Notes: a model not told the origin generated them from the letters alone. Positions 47,092 to 59,159 are shown, counted from the stretch's first letter. The stretch: 64,000 nucleotides of DNA from Eucalyptus grandis (GCF_016545825.1 NC_052614.1:3138630-3202629), one strand, 5' to 3'. Translations and numbers: made by a program.

Positions 47092-50000
47092 ATGATGGCG
47101 CTTCAGGCTCCTATAAAGCCAAATGTATCTGATGATTTCGATGATGATGATGATGCGCCTGTGGTTTTCAAAAGGACCAATACCACAACAAAGAAAAATC
47201 TGATAAGGACAGAGATAAAGAAGCCACCTTCTCAGAGGAATGATGTGTTGTTGGGGTCCTCAGGGATACATTCCTCAAATGGCCAAAGTGCTAGATCTCA
47301 ACAAGGTAAGGTCCATCCTTCTCCCAGGACATCATCCATGAGATCCCCTGACATGAGTCCAAAAGCATCATCTTCTACTGCCAAGCTCCCCCCAGTGAAG
47401 TCACCACCGACAGGTTTGAAGTCGTCAAAGTCACCGGATGATCAGTCGAGGCATTCGTCCAAACAGAGTTCAGTAGTGCCTGCTAAAGAGGAATCCAACA
47501 GTGACTCTGATGATGATAAACCATTGAGTAGTAGACTTCAGGACAACTCTGGCAAAGTCGCGCTACGCCTGTTTTATCTCCATCATTGGGAAAGGTATCC
47601 TCAAAATATTCTCCTGACGATTCAGATGATGAAAAGCCTTTAGCATCAAGGTTGCCTCTGAAATCCAATGCCTCTACATCTTCTCATAATAGTTTTGCTT
47701 CCAATGAAAAGAAACGTTTGGTAGCGAAAACACAGGAAAATGGTTTTGCCTTAAGTAGGGATCAGGCAAAGTCTTCCACTGTGACAAGTAAAAGGCCACT
47801 AGAGAAGACAACTTTGTCTGGTCAGTTGTTGGTGAAAAAGCTAAAGACTAGTGATGCATCAACGTCAACAAAGTCGAAACCATCTGTGAAAGGAGAACCG
47901 GAGTCAGATGACGATGACCACATTCCAATTTCCCAGAGGATAAAAAGCCAGCAGCAGCTTCTGCATCAGGAAACAAGTCTTCCTCTGCAAAGGACAGTGC
48001 GAAAAAGTTTTAATAAAGAAAGAAGATCACAAAGCCAATCAAGAAATTTAAGAAAGTAATGAAAAATTCAAAGTATTCTAAATCCACTAAGGTAACACCT
48101 ACTTCTGGCGATGGCCAGAAAAATGGACTACCTTGGTTCACAATGGGGTCATTTTTCCACCTCCATATACACCTCATGGGGTAAAGATGCTTTACAAAGG
48201 GAAGCCTGTCGATTTGACTCCGGCACAGGAGGAAGTAAGCCATCCCCTTTTCTCTCCTCTTTTGCATCCTTCTGCTATCTTTCTGATCTTGGGCTTCTTT
48301 ATTCATTGGTCATGCTCAGTAGTTTAGTTCATGAGCAACCTAATCAATTGATCTGGAACCATTAGGTTCTTACCTTAGATTTTCTTTTAGCTATTTGGTT
48401 AGTCATTTGGTGGAATTTTGATTTGCAGGTGGCTACAATGTTTGCTGTGATGAAAGATACAGACTACATGCAGAAAGATAAGTTCAAGGAGAACTTTTGG
48501 AGTGATTGGAAAAAGATTCTTGGAAGCAATCATGTGATTCAGAAATTGGAACACTGTGATTTTACCCCGATATATGATTGGTATCAGCAGGAGAAAGAGA
48601 AGAAGAAGCAAATGACCAAAGAAGTAAGTTTTGTTCACTTTGCTTGAGCTAGTAAATTGCTATATCAACCAATAATTACAACTTATTGCCAGTCTTTGTT
48701 TCGTTGTTGTTTTGCTTTCTTGTTTCATGCCTGCATCTAGTCTAATGAGAGGACATTGTCGTTTTGTGGCACATCGATAGGTCCAAGTCCTCATGAAAAG
48801 ATTTTTCTGTTTGTTAGCATTGCCTATTATTGGCTCTTTTTGGTCACAAAGCTATGAGGCTGATAGTCTGCTGTGATTTAATTGTTCATCCATGTATCTT
48901 TAATTTATGATATGGTAGTACCCATTATGCTATTTCGCTGCCAAAAGTATGCTGTGAAGTCAAATTCTGTTTTGGATGCAGAAGCATCTTGAGTGTGATG
49001 CAGACGCTATCAGCTGCTTCTGTGACGATTTCTGCTGCTGAAAGTTTGAGATGTTTTTCCACTTAACTATGAATACTGTGAAATGAATTCTTTTGTGCCT
49101 CTGGTTATGCACAGTATTAGTTTGCTTAATAGGTACCAACATGTTATATGCTGTTCTTGATGTCACAATGCCAAATGTTACCCAGGTCAATTTCTGTTGC
49201 TTCTGTAGATGTTTTACTTTTTGTCTTTCATGCAGGAAAAGAATGCCCTCAAGGAAGATAAGATGAAGCTGGAGGAGAAGTACATGTGGGCCATTGTAGA
49301 TGGTGTGAAAGAAAAGGTTACTCTTATCTCTAAACCTTGATCACTTCTTGTGTATTCTGGATTTGAACAATGCCCCTCAAATAATTTGCTGTGCTGTGTC
49401 TTGTCACTTGTTCCTTCTGCATTGAAATTTTTCTTCAGTTATTTTTGTCATTATTTTCTTCTTTTTCAGTAAGGATTACCCTGAAACACTTTAAAGTGAT
49501 GTAATGTCTATAAGTTTTTAGTTGTTTTACTCCTTTTGTGAGAATTTCTATTACGATTGTGTCCCATTTTTGGATTGAAGATTGGCTACGTTTCAATGCA
49601 ATTTGTTTAGCTATTTGGTTTGAATTTACGGAGCATGAGGCATATCTATTTTGTTTAATAATGATGTTAATTTGTTAACTTCTTGTTATCTTATTTCTGC
49701 ATCAGTGAGTGGTAGATCTCAATTACATGTCTAGCGCCGGTGATTTTTAACTTGTCCAGTCGATAATGTTACGTCTTTTACCCTCCACCTGTATCTTGGT
49801 TGTTGTCCTATTGGGGCATGGGTAATCATTGCTTTTAACGGAATGCTAAGTTGCTGTGGATACATAAATTGTGTAGTTTACTGCATCTTTGGTCAATTCA
49901 GTGGTTTTGATTGATATATTGCTGTCGTTTTCTCAAGCATAAATGTGCTTTATCATGCTGAATGCTTACAGTAAGTTATTCCACAGGTTGGAAACTTCAG

Positions 50001-50788
50001 GGTTGAACCGCCTGGCTTGTTCCGTGGACGTGGAGAACATCCAAAGGTTTCATGCATAATCTTTGACTGCATGTGTTTTCTCCTGGCTCAACATCATTTT
50101 GTTTGATACGTGGACTATTTTGATTAAACATGTGCATATGGCTCATTCCTAATGGTTGGTGTGTTTGGTTTTAGATGGGAAAGCTGAAGAGACGCATTCG
50201 CCCTAGGGATATTACAATCAATATTGGGAAAGGTGTCCCTGCGCCAGAATGTCCCATCCCTGGTGAAAAGTACTGTCATTTATGTCCTCCAGGAATAAAG
50301 TTGTTATCCTAATTGTTATTTCATCTTCATTTATAAATTAAGATATCTGGACTCTTGGTATGTGGCAGATGGAAAGAAGTAAGGCATGACAATACCGTCA
50401 CGTGGTTAGCCTTTTTGGAACGATCCTATTAATCCAAAGGAATTTAAATATGTCTTCCTCGCTGCTAGCAGCTCCTTGAAGGGCCAAAGCGATAAAGAGA
50501 AATATGAGAAAGCAAGGATGTTGAAGGTACAGCAGAACTTGAGTGGCAGATGTTGGTGGTGATCAATTTGTCATTAGATGTTTTTTATATGATTCATAAC
50601 TGATTGCCAAAAGTGCGATATTTTGAGCGTAGGATTACATAGCAAACATCAGGACAGCATACACAAAGAATTTTACGAGTAAAGATGCTATGAAGCGGCA
50701 GATAGCAGTTGCTACATATCTGATTGATAAACTAGCTCTCAGGGCTGGCAATGAGAAGGTACGTATTTGAAACTTCTCGAGATTGACT

Positions 50789-50835
<47 letters not shown>

Positions 50836-53330
50836 CCCCCAAACAAAATTTGCAAACTCTCTTTTCCATGGACTCTTTTGTGATGACTCTAGGGAAGGAT
50901 GTGGTTATCTTGCTAATCTGGCACAATTGGGCAAGCCATTGTATCTAAGATGAATAAGCATCACTTAGGGATTTTTTAATATATATGAGATATAAGGTCC
51001 TGAAATGAGGTGTTTGCAAGTAACTATTCTCCTGTAATTGTTTGGTGATACAATCAACATACATTATGAAATTGATCAAATAACTTTCCACATGGTAGTC
51101 ATGAAAATTTGGAATGCTCGAGATGGAATTGCTTGTTCCATATCAAGTTTGTGCCACAACTTCGGTTCTGCTTGTTTTGTGGAGATATATACATGTCTCC
51201 TTTTCAGATTCCTATTCTAAAGTAACCTAAAATAGGAAATTGTACTCTCTGGAAGAAACTTTTTTCGCGTGTATGACAATTAAAAAGAAGCCTCTTAAAA
51301 ATAATAGTATGTATCTACATCTCACTAGACATTAAATTTTGATTCCACAAAGAATCATTGCTTTGATTAGCAGAGTGAATTCTATGGTTACCAATTTGTT
51401 TGCTTTTTGTTACTCAGGATGATGATGAAGCGGATACTGTTGGGTGCTGCACGCTGAAAGTTGAAAATGTAAAAGCAATTAGTCCAAATTCACTGGAGGT
51501 AAGATGAATTCAAACGCTGAAAGTTCAAATATTTCTGCTTGCTTCTTGGAGCTAAATTGGCTGTTGTGCTTTGTCAATTTTCAGTTTAACTTTCTTGGTA
51601 AAGACTCTATTAGATATGAAAACACTGTAGAAGTTGAGCTCCCTGTCTACAAGGCAATTGTGCACTTTCAATCTGGTGAGTTACAGGACTTATTGCCCAT
51701 TTCAAAATGGACATATGCATTTGCTTTTTCATGTGGTCAATTTATCTTGCTTTGGTTTGGTTTGTGTAGGGAAAAAGCCTGGTGATCCTCTTTTCGATGA
51801 GCTGGATACAACTAAACTGAATGCTCATCTGAAGGAACTCATGCCTGGTCTGACAGCAAAAGTTTTCCGTACATATAACGCTTCCATTACTTTGGATGAG
51901 ATGGTAGGCTCACATTTGCCTTTTGAGGGGGTTTTAATTGGTGTTACAATATGTTTGATGTACTTCATCTGTCGGGTGGATAGATATTTTAGCCATGGGA
52001 GGCTACATTCATCTCCAGTACTTTTTAAGCTTAGATGCCTTGGCAAGAAGTCAAACATGTGTTACATGCATATATTAGAAGCATCCCATCAAAACGGAAA
52101 GGCATGATTTTCAAATGATGTCTAGTCATCAAGGGATCTTTCGAGCTGGTTAGCTTGTTGATACATACAATGGATATGTTCATATGTAAAACACAGTTAT
52201 TGGTCTTACACTTCCATAATGTTGTGAAAAGATAGAATATAATAGGGAAGCTTTTCATTTGTTTGATGACAGTTAAGTAGAGACACCAAAGATGGAGAAG
52301 TTGCAGAAAAAGTTGTAGTCTATCAGCGTGCAAATAAAGAGGTAATTATTGTTTATTACAGAAGAACGTGCAGTGCATAAACAATTATTAATTGTACTTG
52401 TGATTGTTTTGGTCTTCAGGTTGCTATTATTTGCAATCATCAACGTAGTATTTCAAAAACCCATGCAGCACAAATGACCAGGTTGCAAGAGAAGATAGAT
52501 GAATTGCAGGTGACTACTTCTCTCTCGATTTCTGGCTATTATACAGTATATCTGGTCCCAACCTACATATCCCAAATTTTCACATCGGTTTTGCAAATGG
52601 ACCATGATTTTCTATATGGGCTTCATAAGAGATTTTAGGAACTCTTAAGAATTCACTATTGTTTGAATGGAGCTGATGTTCTGAATCATGTGCAGGACAA
52701 TATGAAAGAGCTAAAAGTAGATTTGGATCGTTCTCGAAAAGGAAAGCCTCCCTTAAAGGGTGCTGATGGAAAGCAAAAGAGGAACTTGAGCTCAGACGCG
52801 TAATATAATTGCTACCTGTTCCCCATTCTGCAGCTATGTAGATGTTTCTGATTTACGATGTTGCCTTATCTTCCGCTGTGCAGGTTAGAGAAGAAGATTG
52901 CTCAAATTGAGGCGAAAATTGAGAAAATGGAACGGGACAAAACTACCAGAGAAGATCTGAAAACTGTTGCACTGGGCACATCCAAAATCAACTATCTTGA
53001 CCCAAGGATCACAGTTGCATGGTGCAAGCGGCACGAAGTTCCAATTGAAAAGGTTAGTAGTAGCTTCAAATTTTGCACATGTCTAGGCAGTCTCTGGAAT
53101 TAGTCATTTTATGATCTAAACGAGGGTAGCTTAAGTTAGTGTTACTTTTTTCCCCACGAGAAAAGGATGGCACGATAATTCCGAATTTCCTTGTCCCCTT
53201 ACTTTTTAGTTAGCTGGGGCTGGTCTTCGAAATGGTATGACCTATATTTTTGCTGTTGCAGATTTTCAACAAGTCTCTGTTGGCAAAATTTGCTTGGGCG
53301 ATGGACGCGGAACCTGACTTCAGATTTTGA
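47092..53330 (+). CDS. TOP1: DNA topoisomerase I (type IB), several one-base frame breaks
   Basis: Exons: 47092-48234, 48429-48623, 49236-49316, 49987-50046, 50175-50269, 50369-50526, 50633-50758, 51418-51498, 51585-51675, 51770-51903, 52273-52341, 52420-52509, 52696-52799, 52884-53052 and 53262-53330, about 888 codons (plant TOP1 is near 900). It has an acidic/basic N-tail with repeated [14 protein letters not shown] motifs, the core-binding domain ([15 protein letters not shown] region), the catalytic core ([17 protein letters not shown]), a coiled-coil linker, and the active-site segment [11 protein letters not shown] with its nucleophilic Tyr. It ends AEPDFRF. It relaxes supercoiled DNA in the nucleus by transient 3'-phosphotyrosyl nicking. 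As given, the frame is broken at about 47560, 47940 and 48010-48035 (tail), at 48118 (one base missing in cagaaaaatgg) and at 50412-50416 (one extra T). Splice sites and the core are otherwise intact. Confidence 0.9.
50793..50830. repeat. (CT)n microsatellite in a TOP1 intron
   Basis: About 17-18 CT units lie in the intron after exon 7, following a short C run. Confidence 0.95.
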
Positions 53331-56300
53331 TATGCTGAGTCTGTGTTCACTTAGCCAGCATGTTGAGTCTCCTTTCCTCTTGCAAATTTTTTTCTTCTTT
53401 GTCTGTTCCGGTGAAAAATATTCATGTTGAATGTTCAACTAATCTAATTATAGATGAAGTCTCTTCTCCACACTGGTTCTCGCTTAGACTCGGATTGATT
53501 CAGGGACTGTCATTTACCATGAGAAACTTTTCACTCTTTGTAGATACATTTGTCAAACTAACAATTGTCCAAAGATAGTTGAGAAATTATAAAGATCGAT
53601 TCTTATGTCTTTTTTTCCCCTTTCTTTAGCTGTCAATGATGCCTAAATTGCGGTGATGTACGTTGGTCATGGATTATATTTTCTTAAAAGTTTATACAGG
53701 GGCGTGTAGTTATCGTGGGTTATATTCAGACTTTAATTTTGGACAGGGGTGAGCAAATGAATTGGACTGGATCGAAACAGTCCGAGCTGATGAGCATCAG
53801 TCCTGTTCCCTGTTCCAGCTGTGGACCGACCCAACGGATCAGGCCATATATATTTTTATTTTTATTTTATCTTTCAAAACCCTAAGACAGCTCCTTCGGC
53901 CTTAGTCAAATTAATGACCTCTGCTGTCGGAGATCTTCCGTTACTTCTGATTTGTTAAAAACTCCAGCAACTGAGAAAAAAAGAAGCTTCAACCTCAATA
54001 GACGCTGCCAAATACCTGCCACCAAGAAATTTAGGATCATTTATAAAAACTCAGGGGACGGTATAATGATCGCAGTGCAATGGCCAGCTTTATTTCCCAA
54101 GTCGGTCCAAGAACCAGTGGATGGATTTCGGTTCCCAATTTATGGAATAGGTCCTTCGTGGGTGGTTCTCAGTTTTATAGTGGGAATTAGCCTACTCTAA
54201 AACTGATCACTCCCAATTTTTGAGTTTATGGGACATTATAACATCAATACAATCAATTCGAAAACATTCGTCATAATCTTTACAGCATTAAACATTTTGG
54301 CCAAAAATAAAAGAAGCATCAGGTAGAGATAATTAAGGAGTATGAGAAATCATACTCGCTTTGACCAAAAATCTTATTCTTGCCACTCAACAAGAGCAGT
54401 TTCTCACCCACAAGATCTATCTCGAGTTTGCACGATAATGGATCCAGCAGGGATACACGCCTGTGACTTTGGTGCTATTGGTCTTGCATTAAGCTTACAT
54501 TGGTGACGAGGTTTGCCAGTGATAGGCTCGCTCGGCACTTCTTGACAATAGATTCCTCGACTTACGGCATGCATGCTGGGACAGTTGATGCCCATCAGCA
54601 AGAACGAGCATGTTTGATGTTGAAGGAAAGTCTCAGTCGACGGAAAGAGGGAAAGACAAACAAAGAAATTGTTAACAAGGTTCTTGAATGTTGCATCTAA
54701 ATATACTCGAATCAAGCTGGCTTCAAAATATTGGGAGATGACCAATGTGGGTTAAGAAGGGTAAGCCAATACTCTGTTAATTACATCTTTGTCATTATGA
54801 CAATAAGATCTTGGTTTTGGGTACCACGCTTTGCGGCCTTAGTTAAAGTGACTTTTGGTGACCATCTTTGACTTCACCATCTATACTAGCGGATCAAATC
54901 TTGAAAAATTGTGCCATGACATTTTTTTTTTTTTTGGCCTACATATTTTCACGACTTTGACCTACTTTAAATACAAATGTTCAATTGCTTTTAGATTTTG
55001 AGGTATTCAATATTATTTACACAGAAAAATGCCAACCGTTTGTTATTATCGTCATGTGATAGACTCGATGGCGAGAATATAGTTTGGTTATTTATAGATA
55101 GAATTATCAGTAACTTGAATTGACAACTTGCCAGTGAAGTCATCGACAACACACAACATGAATTTATTGATAAGAATTTTCAAGTTGATTGAGAAAGTCA
55201 TCAACATCGATAGCTAGAAATTGACAAGAGAATAACCATTGATTGGTTGTTTTGCTGCTATTTTAAGATTGTTGTAACTTCAAGTTATTTCTTTTTCAAT
55301 AACCCACCACCATTGGTCAACGTCAATTGTAGGCTTCAAATAGCCATGGGGTGCTCTTCCGAGGCCCTTCGCACACAAACAAACATTTCTATATTTGCAT
55401 TGTCGATTAAATTATGGCATATTTCTTATTAGTAATTTTTTTTTATCTACATTGTCGATTAAATTCTAGCATGTGACTTTGCTATAGCTCCTACGTGTTT
55501 CATTGTTCCTCCATTGCATCTTTACATTCTCAGGCTTTATTGTCGATCGAATTCTGGCACAATTTGTGTATGCTAGGTTCCGTTTGAAGTGAAGTCCGAT
55601 TTTTTTATCTACCTGTGATATTTCCTGTCCAAAATCACCATACAACCTGTATCCTCTAAAAAAATCAAATAATGACTTTTGATTAAAGGCATTTCATTGC
55701 AAAGTGAAATTCCAATAAAACAAATATTATGCGAAATTCAAATCTAAAATGCTAACAAAATTTTCTCTAGCTTTATATAGGAAAAAAGCTATCAAAGATC
55801 CCAAATTTTGCTTATTGTGACACATATATCTTTAATTTTTTTTTATCACATCCAAAATCCCAAATTCGTACATGCGTGACACTTTTACCCTTTGTCAAAG
55901 TTCTATCAATAGGCATCGTTAGAAGTCTACCAAGATGGATGACAAAATGCAAACACTATTAACACGGCGCAAGTGAAATAAAAATGATGTTGTTTTAGCT
56001 AGAAAATCACCTAACTAAACCTTGACACATGGTAAATGTCTCACATGGGTACAAGTTTGGAGTTTTTCTTGACACAATAAAAATCTTAGGAGAGAGATGT
56101 CATTGTGGGCATGGTTTGTTTTTTTTTTATGCCACACACAAAAAAAAAAAAAAAAAAATTCAGAACAAATTTGTCAATAGATATAGCTTGAGTTTTGGTG
56201 GTTCGTTCCCTTTTAAAAATTTATTATAGGAAAGTTGGGTAAAATTTAATTTGTGAGAATCATTGAACGAGCTAACATGAAATTATAGTTAAATTTGAAT

Positions 56301-56489
56301 GTATGAGCCTCCTTGCGATTATAGTAATTGAGGAAAGAGGGGTAACTTTAACCGTCCATACATACAAGGATCGTTGGGATAGAACCCAACTTTACTTGGT
56401 CTGGTATAAGAAGTTCTTGCGAACGCGACCAACCCGCGCCCCCCTCCCTCCCTCCTTGTGTTTTACCAAGCTAATAAAGTAAATCGATT
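53331..56489. other. Intergenic, no gene supported
   Basis: The AT-rich region downstream of TOP1 holds several short frames (53952, 54404, 54500, 55247, 56029), none with recognisable protein character. From about 53750 to 54200 phrases such as 'ggactggatcgaaacagtcc' and 'gtcggtccaagaaccagtgg' suggest an old non-autonomous transposon. Poly(A/T) tracts lie at about 54928-54944 and 56136-56158. Confidence 0.45.
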
Positions 56490-57220
56490 AAAATAATGAA
56501 CAAGAGGTGAGTTACTGAAGTACATTTTTTTATATAACAAATTGAAGAAATTGTTCAATCAGTCCTACATTTATTGTACATATGCCAATATTATTATAAT
56601 TTTTTTCAAATTTTCCAATTTAGTTATAAATTTCTATGCAAAATTTCAATGTAGTCGTTTTGGCTAATTTTTCAATATACCACGTAGGACAATCAACAAT
56701 GATTGAATCATCACACTAGCGATTTTGACGAAAATTGATCGAAATGATTACATTACAATTTCTCGCAAAGACTTACAATTAAATTAATAAAATTGAAAAG
56801 TTTATAATTGAATTGGCATCTACATAATAAATTTATGACTAATTAGATAATTTTTCATTTGCAAATCATGTGACTTCCGAAATGTAAAGATCAAAGTTTA
56901 AGTAGGATATGTATGTGCTAAAAATGGGATCGAAGTAATGGCAAATGGAGTCGAATAAAAAGACTTGGAATCTGGCTTTCGCAGGAAATTTTCATGTGGA
57001 TACGGAAAGTACATGGATTAACTTAAGCTAATTTGCATCTGTCAATTCCGGAAACAAATCTAGGGCTCTAACACCACACGAGTAGCTTCATAACAAGCTA
57101 TATAGAGATGACATCCTTCTCAATGGAATTCGTACCTGTAAAAAGCGGTCCTAGAGCAAGAGTCATGCATATACTTTTGGGAAAAAAGTCTTAGGAAAAA
57201 AGGAGAAGAAAGAAACAATG
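56490..57220. repeat. Direct duplication, copy 1 (partner 58190-58886)
   Basis: Sequence from 'ggtgagttactgaagt' to 'agaaagaaacaatggaga' recurs with scattered differences about 1.7 kb downstream. Each copy includes a MITE and the leader ending in ATGGAGA. The 1-kb interval between the copies holds the small peptide-like frames. Confidence 0.8.
56548..56860. mobile_element. Fully palindromic MITE, copy 1
   Basis: The left half (tcctacatttattgtacata, then ccaatttagttataaattt) is the inverted complement of the right half (ttggcatctacataataaat, tttatgactaattagataa) over almost the whole 310 bp. It is AT-rich with no coding capacity. The words 'taaattggca' recall the arms of the element at 21625, so it may be a short relative. 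Confidence 0.65.
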
Positions 57221-57261
57221 GAGAGAGCTCTAATCTGAAACGCTGGTGGACAATCCTCCTC

Positions 57262-57435
57262 ATGCCCGTTTTAGCTTTTGGCTTAGCTTCTGCAACAACC
57301 GAGAGAGAACCGGTCACAGAAGGCCGTGCCGATGTTGGTGAAGTAGGTGGAGCAACCCCTTTTCACCATCGGATCTTGCCTCGGTCCTCCCCTGTCCCGT
57401 CATCTGGACCTTACTGCCGCCACAATTGCAACTAG
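57262..57435 (+). CDS. Candidate small secreted peptide precursor (IDA/CLE-like C-terminus)
   Basis: This is a 57-codon frame with a hydrophobic start (MPVLAFGLASATTE; if extended upstream in the same open frame, WWTILLMPVLAFGLASA, a convincing signal peptide). A polar spacer follows, with the C-terminus RILPRSSPVPSSGPYCRHNCN. The pattern LP..xPVPSSGP..RHN resembles the IDA/IDL family motif PIPPSAPSKRHN, a secreted abscission signal. The true start is unclear: ATG at 57218 is followed by TGA after six codons in another frame, so one indel may separate the natural start from the signal peptide. The 3' half is homologous at DNA level to the repeat ORF at 57529. No experimental or database support is available. 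It could also be chance. Confidence 0.35.
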   Translation: MPVLAFGLASATTEREPVTEGRADVGEVGGATPFHHRILPRSSPVPSSGPYCRHNCN

Positions 57436-57528
57436 CTACCGCCATTCCATAATTAAGTTCGCCTCTAGTGAAATTTTCGAAACCATTAAATAAAATTCAC
57501 AGATGGAATAAAGTTGCTGCGGATTTAG

Positions 57529-57747
57529 TTGCGTGTGATAGTCCCTTCTGCACCTAATCCTAGTGGAAATGTCAGCGTCGGAGAAGAAGGCGAAGCAACC
57601 AATTTTCTTTGCCAAGTCTTGCATGAAGTCTCCTCTGGACCTAATCCAAGTGGAAATGCCGGCATTGGAGAAGAAGGCGAAGCAACCCATCTTCCCTACC
57701 AGATCTTGCGCGATGTCCCCTCCGAACCGGACCCCACTGGACATTAA
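57529..57747 (+). CDS. Candidate multi-repeat CLE-like peptide frame
   Basis: A 72-codon frame holds three copies of a dodecamer-like motif: VIVPSAPNPSGN, HEVSSGPNPSGN and, at the extreme C-terminus, RDVPSEPDPTGH. They are spaced exactly 29 residues (87 bp) apart by a GEEGEAT spacer. CLE peptides follow RxVPSGPNPLHN/H, so V, S, P, N/D, P and the final N/H agree, while the usual L-H at positions 10-11 is S/T-G. Changes between repeats are largely synonymous or conservative (N/D, S/T, V/I, E/D). No signal peptide is present in this frame and no ATG opens it, so it is either a 3' exon, a duplicated remnant of the frame at 57262, or non-coding. Other frames are also open here, which lowers confidence. 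Confidence 0.3.
   Translation: MRVIVPSAPNPSGNVSVGEEGEATNFLCQVLHEVSSGPNPSGNAGIGEEGEATHLPYQILRDVPSEPDPTGH
57556..57747. repeat. 87-bp tandem repeat
   Basis: The units begin at 57556 and 57643, with a partial third at 57730; each starts near 'aatcctagtggaaat'. A more diverged relative of the same unit lies at about 57330-57430. The sequences following 57436 and 57750 are also related ('gccattccataattaag' against 'gccattgcatagttaag'), so the whole segment including its 3' flank was duplicated. Confidence 0.8.
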
Positions 57748-58189
57748 GCCTTGTCAAAGCCATTGCATAGTTAAGTCTGCCGTCTAGTGAATATTTTGAA
57801 GCAATTACTTGCAATTATTCAATAAATTCACCGATAGAATAAAGTTGTTGCCGATTTAGTTGCATGTTAATTTATCTTACTTCCTTTTGATCTACATTTT
57901 GTTTGGATAACTATGCTAAAAGTCTTAAAACTCGTCATGAAAAAAATGCAACAAGTTTTAAAACTTCCAAAAGTACAATTAAATCCTAAAACTTGTCAAA
58001 TTTGTGTAATTAAATCATTTCGCTAACTCCATCTAACTTGAGTAAGTGAAAATGCTGACGTTCCTCTTTTTCTTATTTTCTCTCTCTTATGTTGTTTTGA
58101 TGTCACTAAAACATGAAATGTAAGGCTAAAAGGAAGTTTTGTCCAAATAATGAACAAGAGAGCTTCTCAAGTAGCGTGCCACAATAAAA

Positions 58190-58886
58190 AGCGAATTGAG
58201 CGGTGAGTTATTGAAATATTCTATTTCCAACAAATTGAGAAAACTATCCAATCAATCCTAAATTTATTGTACATATGCCAATTTAGTCATAATTTTTTCA
58301 ATTTTGCTAATTTAGTCATAAACCTTTATGCAAAATTTCAATATAGTCATTTTGGCCAATTTTTACATTATGCCGGCACGACGGACAATGACTAGATCAT
58401 CATGTTGATGATTTTGATGAAAATTGACCAAAATGACTACATTAGAATTTCGGGCAAAAATTTATGACTAAATTGACAAAATTGAAAATTTTATGACTAA
58501 ATTGACATTTATACAATTGGTTTGTGACTGATTAGATAATTTTTCATTTGCAAATCATGCGATTGCCCAAATGTAAAGATCAAGGTTTAAGTAGGATATG
58601 TATGTGCTAAAAATGGAATGAAGTAATGTCAGATGGATCCAAATAAATGACGTAGAATCTATAGCCCTCGTGGGAAATTTTCATGTGCATATGGAAAGTT
58701 TATTGATTAACTTAAGCTAATTTTGCATCTATCAATTCTAGAAGCAAATCTAGAGCTCTAACACTTCACGAGTAACCTCATGACAAGCAATATAGAGATG
58801 ACTTTCTTCTCAGTGGAATTCGTACCTATAAATTGCGATCCTAGAGCAAGAGTCATAAAAAGAAGAAAGAAACAATGGAGAAACCT
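58190..58886. repeat. Direct duplication, copy 2 (partner 56490-57220)
   Basis: Colinear with copy 1 from 'ggtgagttattgaaat' to 'agaaagaaacaatggagaaac'. The copy ends exactly where a Copia LTR begins (TGTTGGAAG at 58887), so whatever followed the ATGGAGA in this copy was displaced by or lies beyond the retrotransposon. Confidence 0.75.
58238..58546. mobile_element. Fully palindromic MITE, copy 2
   Basis: This is the same element as 56548-56860, carried by the segment duplication. The ends (aatcctaaatttattgtac and tttgtgactgattagataatt) are inverted copies. It has no coding capacity. Confidence 0.65.
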
Positions 58887-59147
58887 GTTGGAAGATATGC
58901 TCGAATTGGACGAAATCCTTTCAAATTGAGATTGATTCATTAAATCAATCAAGGATTAGAATGGATTAGTCAAATATTAGATTAAATTCATTGAATATAT
59001 TTTCCTTTCTTTTGTACACCTCCTGTACTATATTTACATAGCTTCGTACATAAAAAAGAATGGAATAGAATACACAAAATTCTCCCAAAAGTTCCTCTTG
59101 TTTTTACAATTCTTCCTTTCTTCCCTTAGCTTTTTATCTTCTTTCAT

Positions 59148-59159
59148 GGTATTAGAGCT
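59148..59159 (+). other. Copia primer-binding site (variant)
   Basis: TGGTATTAGAGC differs by one base from the canonical TGGTATCAGAGC and directly abuts the 3' end of the LTR. Confidence 0.75.

Noticed and set aside
56029..56229. ORF across a poly(A) tract
   Set aside because: The frame includes homopolymer codons and lies in AT-rich intergenic sequence without homologous support.
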